Assembly: GCA_027575805.1 (NCBI GenBank)
Contig: JANBPU010000135.1
Coordinates: forward strand, 1 to 43,705
Source: Mycoemilia scoparia
Taxonomy: Eukaryota; Kickxellomycota; Kickxellomycetes; Kickxellales; Kickxellaceae
DNA length: 43,705 nt
Direction: 5' to 3'
Positions 20,308 through 30,500 of the stretch are shown here, piece by piece (position 1 is the stretch's first letter; the number at the start of each line of letters is the position of its first letter). Under the pieces are notes generated by a model, which was not told the DNA's origin, ran no database searches, and was given only the letters and a program-made list of their open reading frames with translations. Position numbers and translations under genes: made by a program.

Positions 20308-20388
<81 letters not shown>
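20133..20388. repeat. (GA)n microsatellite interrupted by an assembly gap
   Basis: A GA dinucleotide run of about 75 bases leads into the gap, and a second run of about 78 bases follows it, ending in GACAGACAGACAGA. The true tract length is unknown because the middle is not sequenced. It lies about 470 bp upstream of the phosphatase start, so on that gene's strand it is a CT tract in the promoter or leader. Confidence 0.9.
20209..20307. other. Assembly gap (99 N)
   Basis: A run of 99 undetermined bases inside the GA microsatellite. The size is probably an estimate or default. Any reading frame across it is meaningless. Confidence 0.98.
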
Positions 20389-20399
<11 letters not shown>

Positions 20400-21520
20400 T
20401 AGAGAGAAGTAAATAAAAATTGGAAAAAGAAATAGAATGAACACAAAAAAGAGAGAGAGATAGAGATTGTGCTGTGCTGCCTATGTACGTACGTATGTAT
20501 GTAATATAGGTGTGAGAAAAAGCGAAGGCGAAAATGAGAGACAAAGAGCGAGCTTTCTCTTGGACTAGTTTTTGATTGTAAATTCCAATTATACCATACA
20601 GCAGAGCAGAGAGCACAGCATAGAGCGGAACAGCAGCAAACATTGCACAGCACAGCCTTGAGAGTCACACACATAGGACACAGAAATGACTCAGACAGCA
20701 TAGAGTGCAGGCTGATAAATGCCAACTAAGCGATGGGGGGCAAATGAATAGTAGCCACTCACATTGGTTTATCATCATAACAACACACATTCGCCCGCTC
20801 ACTCTCACATGAGCCAGAATATTGATGAATGAATGTGTGATGGCTGGCAGGTGAGACGTAGAGCAGCAACAGAGCGGGGTTTACAGCACAACGCAGAGTC
20901 CACAAGTAATCCAGATGATAAAAGTGTTACTATGCCAACATATCGTCATTTGTGGGACATTCAAATGCTGGAAACCCTGCCCAAACCATCTCGCTCTCAC
21001 CCATTCACTAGACTGGCTGGCCCATAGAACACATACAGCAGCACAGTAAACGTATAGCTAACTTTGCCAAGGCAGCAATAACAGAGACTCTATAGTTTCG
21101 CCATCACATAACCATTGCTCTTGAGATTACTATTACAATTATTATCATTATTGCTGCTGCTGCTACTGCTGTTACTATAATATTCCAAAAATGTCAAGGT
21201 TAGTCTGTGGGCACATGCATATTGTAAGCGCTCCATCAGAGGGCAGCGGACAGATGGCAAGCAGTTCTCTACCAAAAGGGAACAGACAGATGCCCTTATG
21301 CATTTTAACTGGAGTCTTAGCAATGATTTGCTAGTATCCAGGGAACATCCTAGTACTGCCCCTTTAGGGGAGACTTTTCCGGATATCATCCCCATACATT
21401 TTCCTTCAATATAAGCCCACAAGCTATGCATTTCAGCTGGAGGCTCAGTGGCGATTGGCCATTATCCAAGGGGGGAACATCCTAGTATTTCTTCAGAGGA
21501 GACTACTATGGCATGCGTAT

Positions 21521-21560
21521 AGCTGTATGTATGTATGTATGTATGTATGTATGTATGTAC
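21521..21560. repeat. (GTAT)n microsatellite
   Basis: About nine tandem copies of a GTAT/TATG unit between CTGTATG and TATGTACGTG. A shorter related run, GTACGTACGTATGTATGTA, occurs near 20484-20502. Confidence 0.85.
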
Positions 21561-22901
21561 GTGTTGGAGAGTGGCAGGCTATAATACAGGCAGGATTGAT
21601 TGAATGACTATTCTACAGACACGCATGTGGTTTCTCTAGTGATGATGTGCATTCTAGCAAGCGATGGCCAGGCATCCAGGCAGTCATAGGGACATGGCTA
21701 GAGACCCATTGCAACAGCACGTATCTATCGATGGATGTGTCCTGAGCTCTTTCATCTTAAACATCTTGATTGTTTTTATCTGGCTAACAATAACAATCAT
21801 CAAGGCACATAGGCACACACAAGCCATGCATGCACATACTACTCACGCACCACCTGTCATGGTAATTGCTATTGCTACAGCTACTGTTGCCACATCACCG
21901 ATGACGACATTCGGCAGCCTCGAATCATGGGAGCCAATCACGTTATCAGCCACCTGCTTGCCTTTGCCCCATATGATGTAGTCTCGAAACTTTATTTTTA
22001 TTGTGTCTGGCTGTCTAACTTCTTTGCCACTGTCATCGCACCACAGCTTCATTTATCTCAAAGTAAGCCACTTCCAACACAACCACAACCAGAAGCTGCT
22101 ACATCTACCCCCAATTTGTTTTTGCTTTTTCACTCGTTTGCATGTACAAGTACATTCATGCATTGTAAGCACGGAATTATGTTTGTGGACATTCCGTTTG
22201 CTTCTTCATTACCCTTTGCCGTATTTGTCATGGTTCTTCAAAACAACATGTAGGCTAAAGCAGAAGCACCATTGAAAACAATTAAAATAGCGAGGTGCTT
22301 GAAACTTTATGCCATTTCTTTACATTACATACAATTTAAATATGACATCAACATCTCTTTAGGCACTAATACTGCTTTTATGTCTATTGGAATTAGTTGG
22401 CTGCTAATACGCGTATGTGAGCGTGGGGATGTGTATGCCTCAAAGACTTCATTAAATTACATTTGCTCGGGTTTAAATGCCTGCACAACATGTATCTCAG
22501 CATTACAAATATAGATTTAGAAGGGGCCGGGCATTTGCATTTCCTAGCAACTTTTATTGTCGCTCTTACCATTGCTATGTGTATACACATGGTGTCTGGG
22601 CAAAGTGATTTTCCATTGACTTACTTTTTGCATACATACGTACATCCATACCTAATTGACTTCTGCTGTTGCTGGGCTCGCTTTTAGAACCGATATCTGT
22701 TTTTTTTGTCATCCGAAAGCAATAAAAATACATACAGGTCTGTCCATACATATAGATATTTGAAGCAGGCTTGTGTACTGTAAACAGTTATACTACACAA
22801 AGGGAAATCCAATTTCAGATTCTTTTTTATTTATATGTTTGAGCGTGTGAATGATGTTACGCTGCAAATGTTCGACAAAGATGGTACCAGCAACTACCAT
22901 A

Positions 22902-22925
22902 TTTATTATTATTATTATTATTATT
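22902..22925. repeat. (TTA)n microsatellite
   Basis: Seven to eight tandem TTA/ATT units. On the minus strand it would read as an isoleucine run inside a non-supported frame. Confidence 0.8.
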
Positions 22926-24185
22926 GGCAATGGCTTGTTGAGCTTGTTAAAATAAGTATTTATGACATCATGGAATCCAATCTTGTGAATGTTGGGGTGG
23001 GATGAATAATTTGTCAAATCTGATAATAATAAACCACAAACCAAATTTTGCCATCATTGTGATGAATAATAGCTTCGGTTTGGTCTCTCTTTTTGGAATT
23101 TTTGGGCTCACTTTTGTATGTTATAATACGTCATAGAGAAATACCGCAAGCCTAGCTATTTCCCTTCTTTATATGGTTTCAATAGCTTATTGTAGCCGCA
23201 CTGTAGTGTAAATGTTGAAAACACTTGATCTTGACTTTCCTTTTGCTTGTCTTCGTTTTCGTTCATCTTTGATCCTTATAGTATAAACAATTTTCTTGAC
23301 AATCCAACAGAAATCCTTTTATCTCTATTAATGGTGTTGTGATAGTAAACTACAGCTTGCTGGGTAAATAATTTTGATAGTTTAAATCTGTCTTTTTAAA
23401 CCTCGAGGATTGTCATCTGCCTGAAAAGCTGACCGCTTGAACGATAAGAATATTGAGTACTTATTTAAAACAAAGTTTTTATAGTTTAAATATGTATATG
23501 AGCAGCGCTGTTTTTGATATATTCAAAACACACTACTTTTAACCAGAAATAAAGAAAGATTGTGTGCCTTTACATTATTTACATCAAACAACCCAAGCGA
23601 ATAATAAACAGTTAGCATAGATGATGAGTTTGATTTCTAATTTTATATCCTTTTTAATAATTAATGCAGGAATATTGGCTGTGATAAAACTATAACCGCA
23701 CACATAATATTTTTTTAAAATCATCCCATCCTTCCTAAATATTGTACAAGTGATGTCGCATTTTTAAATCAGCTCGCCTGTCTTCCTTTTGATCAAAGAC
23801 TCATGGATAAATTCACCACGTCACATAAGAAAAAGGAATAACAGCAAAGAGCCTCATTGTTAAAATCGCTCTTTGCAAGTCTCTTTGATTTGGCTTATTG
23901 GAAGGTGGATGTATATTTAAATATACTTTTATCGATCTTTGAATGTTTGTGAACTACATGCCACACGCCAGGGATTTGACCACACAATAATATGCTCTTT
24001 AAAATCATCGGTTACAGTTTGTATATGCAGGCGTTGATATCCAGGATTTGGTTTGTTGAATTTTTCCCACTATTACCTTTTCGATAGTAGTAATCTAACT
24101 CTATTAAAGCACAGCCAAGGTCTTAGGTTTTTTATATCAATAGTCTCCTCTGCTCCTTTTTATCATATGGAGAAGATTTACTATC

Positions 24186-24187
24186 CC

Positions 24188-24218
<31 letters not shown>

Positions 24219-24219
24219 T
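24186..24219. repeat. Trinucleotide run (CCA)n then (CTA)n
   Basis: About four CCA/CAC units followed by seven CTA units, some 230 bp upstream of the DUF4112-like start codon. Probably part of its promoter or leader. Confidence 0.8.
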
Positions 24220-24443
24220 TGTATATAGGCTTGTGTGTATTGAATTGACTTTGTCTCTTATAAACTAGTCTAGCTCCTTTTACATTTCTTAGTCAAGTTT
24301 TTTCTTCATCTATCCATTTATTCTTTTTATCTATATCATCATTATCGTTTCTTATTTCCTTTTTATCATATTATTATTACCACCAGTTTGTAATTGTCTA
24401 TTTCTCCAATCCATCTACACACCACAATTCGACCAAAACAACA

Positions 24444-26717
24444 ATGGAGCACACATCAATCTATAGCCAAAACACACACATCACAGACAACAACAACAAC
24501 AACAACGGTGGTGAATATGGGTATTGCCATCCTGCCGGTTTAGATGAAATCGCCCACATCCTAACCATCCAAGAAAACGGCGATATCATGAAACTCCATG
24601 CCCTATCCCGAAAACTAGACGGGGACGAATCCGCCATCGGCCTATGCCCATCGTTATCGATGGTTCCTCTACTTGGTGGTATCGCCTCATCAGTAGTTTC
24701 AATCCACTATGCTCATAAACTCCAAAGATTCGCCAAAAAATTCAACATCAAGATTCCCAAGGAAATTTACTACAAACTGGGTAAGCCCAGTGGTATCAGT
24801 TTGGTGCCATTGGTTGGTCCGTATGCGGTCAAGGCTGCGATGCCTAATAAACAGAGTTGGGATATTTTTGCTAAATATCTGATTAACCATGCCAATGCTA
24901 CTGCTGCAGCCACAGGCGTCAACAGCAATAGTAGCGGGGATTTGATGGTCGGGGGTGTTAAGCAGATCATGAATAATAACAACACATTGGCGGCTAGAAA
25001 TATGATGATGAGAAATTCGTTTGGGTTTGCTCAACCTAGTAGAAATGATGGTTTGGTTAGAAATCAACGTTCAGTAGAGGATTCAGGTCGTGTCGGTGCT
25101 GGTGGATCTCAGGCTCACGAAGAAGAAGAATATTATTATAACAGTGAAAACCGGGATAACAACAGCCAAGAGCATGAATATTACGAACAGGAGCAACAAG
25201 CCCGTCTGGATAATAGCGATGGCGCCGATGTGTTGGAAGATCAGCCTAAGCAGCCAGTAGATAAAAAGAGGAAAAGCATTCGAAATATCGGTCGCAAGTC
25301 TCTTCAACTGTTTAATAGATCTTCTGGACACAGAAAGTCGATGGCTAAATTGCAACAGCAACACCGTGATTCTACATATTATCCGTCAATTTCGCCTGCT
25401 GACGTTACGTTGAGCGAAGATTTGGAAGAGTTTAGAAGGTCCGGATGGAATATTGACCTAGACTACGAATATACTCCCGGTTATCTATCTACAGACAACA
25501 ACAGCGGTGATAATAATGGAGCTCAACACCATGGAATTTCGACTGCTCAATTACAACCATATAGAGTTGAAAATGCCACCAGTACTTTGCTATCGGATAC
25601 TACTGAAGGAGAAGGCACTTCCTCATCAGTCATTGCATACTACAAAGAAAAGGGATACAGCACAGCTATAAATGATCTGATAGGAAACTACTCGTATAAT
25701 AGTCTGGGTGCTGACAATGGCATGCCTAAACATGAAAATGTAGACCAGGATCGAGATGCTCCAATGGTTATTAAGCACAGTAGGGTTAATAGCAATAGTA
25801 GCAGCTTTACCGTTGCAACCAACGGAAGCATCAGCGGAAGAGGCTCAGCGACCAGAGACAGTGTGCTCGTATACCGTGAGCGATTGTCTAACAATAACTT
25901 GGGAAATAGTAGCAGTGGCAAGAGTCAGCTACAAAGAAGAAAGGGGCTTTTGGATCTCAAGAATCAAAGAACAATCGAGTTTGCCGCTGACGCATCATCC
26001 AAGCTGAGTAACATTAATAATGGTGGCGGTAGTGGTATCCGGGGATTTAGAGAAAGTAAACAAAAGAGCAACACAAGCGGTATAAATACAAGCACATCAA
26101 CCATGGGAGAGATTCAAGTATATTATGACTATCACAACGAAAAGCCCTCATCATCCACACCACCATTAGCTATCTCCCAGAACCCCAAGGATACCAATAA
26201 CAGCAACCGAAATGTTGAGTGTCGTCGAGAATCATCGATTTCCAGCAGTTCAACCTTGGCATCTTCCAGCAACACTACGCTAATTGACCATTACAGACAT
26301 CGCTCTCTTCATAACAAGCCACATCAGCGCCAGCAAACTAATGGTGATGATATGGGTGATTCAGTTCTACCTTCAGTTTCTTCATCATCAACTCTAAATA
26401 ATCTTAATACTGCTGCTATCATTGAGAATGATGATAACAACTGTCGTGATAGTATTGGGTCGCAATTCATCAAATCTCTTGAAGAATATAAACGAAACAG
26501 CGAATCCAAAACCAACTGCTCTTCCACAGCTTCGACAAAGAAAAGAATCAACCGTGGTAGTAGTTTTCTAAAAAAAGAAGGTATCGTGGTTAATGTCGAC
26601 TCATTGAAATATACATTGAACGGTAATGAAATCAATAGTTTTAGAAAACCAACACATGCTCAACTCTTGATGCATGGTAAAAATAACAACCACAGCAACG
26701 ATAATATTAGTGAATAG
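24444..26717 (+). CDS. DUF4112-like protein with long Asn/Ser-rich tail
   Basis: The 757-residue product has one recognisable part, residues about 50-145. It reads LHALSRKLDGDES, then LSMVPLLGGIASSVVSIHYA, a basic helix (HKLQRFAKKFNIKIPKEI) and SLVPLVGPYAVKAAMP. This two-hairpin pattern, with a paired P-L-x-G motif and an amphipathic basic segment, matches the layout of DUF4112 proteins (small membrane-associated proteins of unknown function) but is divergent. The other ~600 residues are low-complexity Asn, Ser, Gln and acidic sequence, with one basic block (KKRKSIRNIGRKSLQLFNRS) that could bind membrane or act in nuclear import. The ATG at 24444 is in good context (ACAACAATGG). Intronless. 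It converges on the Num1-like gene. Function unknown. Confidence 0.75.
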   Translation: MEHTSIYSQNTHITDNNNNNNGGEYGYCHPAGLDEIAHILTIQENGDIMKLHALSRKLDGDESAIGLCPSLSMVPLLGGIASSVVSIHYAHKLQRFAKKFNIKIPKEIYYKLGKPSGISLVPLVGPYAVKAAMPNKQSWDIFAKYLINHANATAAATGVNSNSSGDLMVGGVKQIMNNNNTLAARNMMMRNSFGFAQPSRNDGLVRNQRSVEDSGRVGAGGSQAHEEEEYYYNSENRDNNSQEHEYYEQEQQARLDNSDGADVLEDQPKQPVDKKRKSIRNIGRKSLQLFNRSSGHRKSMAKLQQQHRDSTYYPSISPADVTLSEDLEEFRRSGWNIDLDYEYTPGYLSTDNNSGDNNGAQHHGISTAQLQPYRVENATSTLLSDTTEGEGTSSSVIAYYKEKGYSTAINDLIGNYSYNSLGADNGMPKHENVDQDRDAPMVIKHSRVNSNSSSFTVATNGSISGRGSATRDSVLVYRERLSNNNLGNSSSGKSQLQRRKGLLDLKNQRTIEFAADASSKLSNINNGGGSGIRGFRESKQKSNTSGINTSTSTMGEIQVYYDYHNEKPSSSTPPLAISQNPKDTNNSNRNVECRRESSISSSSTLASSSNTTLIDHYRHRSLHNKPHQRQQTNGDDMGDSVLPSVSSSSTLNNLNTAAIIENDDNNCRDSIGSQFIKSLEEYKRNSESKTNCSSTASTKKRINRGSSFLKKEGIVVNVDSLKYTLNGNEINSFRKPTHAQLLMHGKNNNHSNDNISE

Positions 26718-26804
26718 TAAATGCTTAATTTTCACCTCTTTTTAATGTATTTTTTATAGACTTATTTCATTTCATTTTTTTTGATTTTAATAACATTATT
26801 AATA

Positions 26805-27059
26805 TTATGGATCATAATGTTTGAAAAGTACTTTTTGATGGTCAACTATTATAGGGACAAACACAGCCAAATTGCAGAGTAGTCTCCTATAAAGGTGTAC
26901 TGAAGTATAACCTTGGAAAACAGCCAATAATCGCTGAAACTCTAGCTAAAAATGTATGGGTTATATATGTCTGTTCCCTTTTGCTAGAGAACTAATTGTC
27001 AAATCGGCAACCACAACTTATTAGCAAACGGTTGCCCTTCAAAACTTATCACCCATATG
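26805..27059 (+). mobile_element. Family-1 element, long form with internal insertion
   Basis: Starts ATTATGGATCATAATGTTTG and ends CCCTTCAAAACTTATCACCC. The interior begins as usual (TTTTTGATGGTCA, TATAGGGACAAACACAGCC) and ends as usual (AACTTATTAGCAAACGG). Between these lie about 130 extra bases (about 26880-27005) that no other copy here has. It is either an older full-length form or a copy that received an insertion. Confidence 0.65.
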
Positions 27060-27078
27060 CTGCTCGTGATAAGGCTAT

Positions 27079-27201
27079 TATATGGGTAATAATCTTTGGA
27101 GGGTGAAAGTTTACTAGTAAAACTGGACATACACTTGGCTGGGACTGCCCCTATAATCATTGGCCACCAAAATTCACCCTTCAAAGATTATGATCCATAT
27201 G
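27079..27201 (-). mobile_element. Family-1 miniature inverted-repeat element
   Basis: Starts TATATGGGTAATAATCTTTG and ends CAAAGATTATGATCCATATG. The interior has TTTACTAGTAAAACTGGACA and CCCCTATAATCATTGGCC in reverse orientation. It lies 20 bp from the long copy and in the opposite orientation, the same arrangement as the pair at 17.5 kb. Confidence 0.85.
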
Positions 27202-27540
27202 TTTTAAACCAATAAAATACTTGGCAAAAATTTATTGAAAGAAAAAAGTGTAAAAATGGACGAATAAACTAATAAAAAGTAAGGTGATAGTTTAAAGTGG
27301 TCACAATTATCGATGCGTTATATAAAGTAGAGTTGGACCAAAAGGCTAATGCATTAAAGACATTATAGTAAATGTGATGATCAATCATAAGTAATAAGTA
27401 AAAGTGAATATAAAGATTCATGAGAGATGATAATAATTATCATAATAGGTGAGTTTGGATATATCATTAGATGGTTAATACGTTTGAGCGTGAATGGTAG
27501 ACATTGTATGCTTGAAAAGCGGTTCATACATTCGTAATAT

Positions 27541-30500
27541 TTATTGACCAAACCAGCGTAGCCATGATCTTTTCGAAGATACTACATTTGTTTCTTCAGC
27601 TGATAGTCGGGTTCTCGTGAAATTATCATCAGTATTTTTGTTCTCATTACTTGGGAACTGTGGGTTTGGATTGTGTAGTACAGCGTCAGAGCTTGTGCGC
27701 TGAACATTGGTTGTGCTATCACGAATGGTTCCGAGTGCTTTCATCATAGATCCACTCAGGACCTTTCTTACTCGCCTGGTAGTAGAGTCTGTCTTGTGTG
27801 CTGGTCTGGTTCTATAGTTTTCTTCAGAATCAGAGAACACGCCACTTGGTGGTGGCTGTGGCGGTGACGCTATCCTTCCATCAACATTGCTAGCCTGCGA
27901 GCTGCTATACTTGGAAGGATATCTAAATATTGTGCTTGTTATGCGATGATGACTATTTGGAGTAGAGTCATTTGGTTTTTGAGGTCCTGTTGAAAATGAT
28001 ACAGATGATCCGTTACTAGATCCTCTAACATGCTGGGGATTAGGCGGAGGAGTTGGTGCCAGAGATGAGCCTTGAACCGTATTCACTCCAGCGCTCTTTT
28101 CAATGCTACGTTTTTGAGGTGAGACTTCCAGAACCGGCTGGTGAGAATGAGAGGTTATCAAGGTATGCTGGGGGTGAGGGGGTGGAAGATCCTGGGATGA
28201 TGATCTGATTCCAGACCTATTCACAACAAGGGGTCCAAAGCGGCGAGTCGGGCGGGGAGGGGATGCGCCTTGTGAACTTGTACTAGCTAGTTGGTCACTT
28301 CTAGACATACTTGTGCCCTGGGATAAATCATCGTTATCTTCTAGCTGTGAGCTAACAATGCTAACGCGGGTCATTGGGTTGTAATAGCCATGAGATGTTA
28401 CTACAGGCCTATTCTGCAAGTAAGACATCGCAATGTACCATTGATCATGGTCAAACTGGTTCGTTGCCTTTATCTTGATCTCGCGACTATTGGTCTGGAC
28501 AATGATGCTGTAAGTTGGAGCATCATTGATATGGGCTGTTTGGTAGTCAGCCACAATACGTATACTACGAATGAATACACTGCGGGATCCCTGGGACCTC
28601 ATGCGTGTACTGAGTGAGAGATTTCCGCTGGGTGGATGCTTATTCCAGTTAAGCATTTTGGCATATGGGTGAATCCAGAAATAGCGAAGATGCTTCTTTT
28701 CTTTGGATGCATTGGGGCTAAGGATTGAACTTGATGTATACTTCCACATGAATGATCCAACCATTGTCTTTGCAATTGCCTGAATTACTATTGGGTCTGG
28801 CTGTCTTAGATTACGGCCAGATGTAGAAACAGAAGGTCTTCCATAGCTTTCCTGTCCAGAAGTACGTGACTGCACTTGTCCTTGGTTTTGTCCCTGTCTA
28901 TTTCCTTGTTGTGGCCCTGATGCTATAAACCCTTCTTCATCAGAATTATAGTCTTCAGCGTCTGAACGAATCTCAACTTGTGGCGCTTGCCGTCCAACGG
29001 TATCGAGCTGATCTTCATCAGTATTTTTTTCAGTATGTGTGGGCTGAGAAATAATTACATCTGGTGTATCCGATCTTTGTAAGTGGCTAGATGAAGTGCT
29101 CGTATTTTCTGTCATCTTTCCTGGTTCACTAACTGTAAATGGAGATATTGGATGCAGTCTAGCAGGAGTGGGCAGTCTCTTGTGCTTGCTTAGAGGCGAC
29201 TTCTGGCCTGCCTGAGACTGAAGGTAAGGATCGTGGAAGTTGGAAGATGAAAGGCGTGCCATTAGAGAATTGTGATGAATGGCTGAAGCTGATGGATATG
29301 ATTGCAAATGCATAGTGGTTCCGTATGATTTCTTCGGACTTCTCCTCTGCCTGTTAGATTTGGGAGTTAATTGAAGGTCGTCTGTGGGAGTTTCAGTAAA
29401 TCTAATACCATGCTCTTCCTTTGAATCATCGGCATCAGCAAGTATGTTCCTGTCTTCAATGGAATCGGGGTCATTGTCTTGGACTGGTGGTGCTTGATCA
29501 TCCCCCGCTTTACTATTGCAGACACTGCAGATGTATGCTTTTGGTTTAACATCTTCAACTCTGGAGTCAACAGAGGCAATGGCACCACTTTCCTTTGGTT
29601 TACCATTATCCTCCAAGTTACCAAGGATTGCAGCCTCTACATTGAAAGATTTCTCAGTCTCAATTGTTTGGACAGATGTCTCTGAGACCTTTGGCATAAC
29701 ATCTGTCTGAACATGAGAGTTTGTATAAGGAGCCTTGTTTTCAGCATCGGTTGAAGCGGCGATGGAGGTAGTAGGTGCAACAGCCTCTGCATAGTTATCC
29801 ATATACATTGTTTCATCCGTTGTTACGCTGACACTTTGGAGCTCTGTTTTTTCAGTAGCATCAATTTCTGCCTCTCTTAGCTCAGCTGACACAAAGATAC
29901 ACTTGGTTTCAGTAAACACTTCATCTGTGGATAGACTTATGGAATATGTCTCTGGTCCTTGAATTCCTTCACCCTTCTCAGTGGTTTCTGGTTTAGCATC
30001 GATGCTGATATCTGAAGTATTGATGGGTAAATTTGCATCAGTGAATTTTTCGCATGTTGTCACTGGTTCAGTTGAAAGACCAACATCCACAGCTTCGGAA
30101 ACCCTCTCTTTAAGATTTATCACATGAACAACAGCTTCAGACATTGTAGGCAGCGGTGCTGTATTTACTCCCATATCGACTGCTGGGTACCGATGGAGAG
30201 TAAATTTATCTGTAGACGACCATTGGTCTTCGGTTTGCGGCTTTTGTTCTGGTATAGGAAGAACTTCTACAATAGCATCAGTAAAATCAACAGAGTCTGT
30301 CGATACGCTAGTGTCTGATGTGATGAGACTAGGGGTTGAAGACCTTGTGTCCAGTTGCTCTGTTGCTTCATTGGCATTTTTACTTTCTGATGTATTGTTG
30401 AGAGATCTCATGTGCTCATCAACATGATCTTTTAGATCCTCAGGAGATTCATTTAAGAGAAGTGGGCGATATGTGGCCTCAGAGATACCAAGGCTGGAAA

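Larger units (their letters stand above)
19666..24443. other. Long divergent intergenic region (4.8 kb) between phosphatase and DUF4112-like genes
   Basis: It should contain both promoters. It holds the GA microsatellite with an assembly gap, a GTAT microsatellite, a pair of ~33-bp direct repeats (21341-21375 and 21473-21504), ATT and CTA trinucleotide runs, and otherwise AT-rich DNA. Open frames of 60-110 codons occur on both strands, but none has gene-like composition or a recognisable domain. I see no RNA gene. Confidence 0.5.
26718..27540. other. Convergent intergenic gap between DUF4112-like and Num1-like genes with two family-1 elements
   Basis: Both genes end here. Nearly half of the gap is made of the elements at 26805-27059 and 27079-27201. 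The remainder is AT-rich and contains the two 3' UTRs. No gene. Confidence 0.55.

Noticed and set aside
20036..20725. 229-codon frame through the GA/CT tract
   Set aside because: Runs through the N gap and is mostly a Ser-Leu dipeptide run from the microsatellite.
21090..21431. 113-codon minus-strand frame with a Ser/Asn run
   Set aside because: The run comes from trinucleotide repeats, there is no recognisable domain, and it contains the short direct-repeat unit.
22793..23044. 83-codon minus-strand frame with an isoleucine run
   Set aside because: The run is a TTA microsatellite; the rest is not gene-like.
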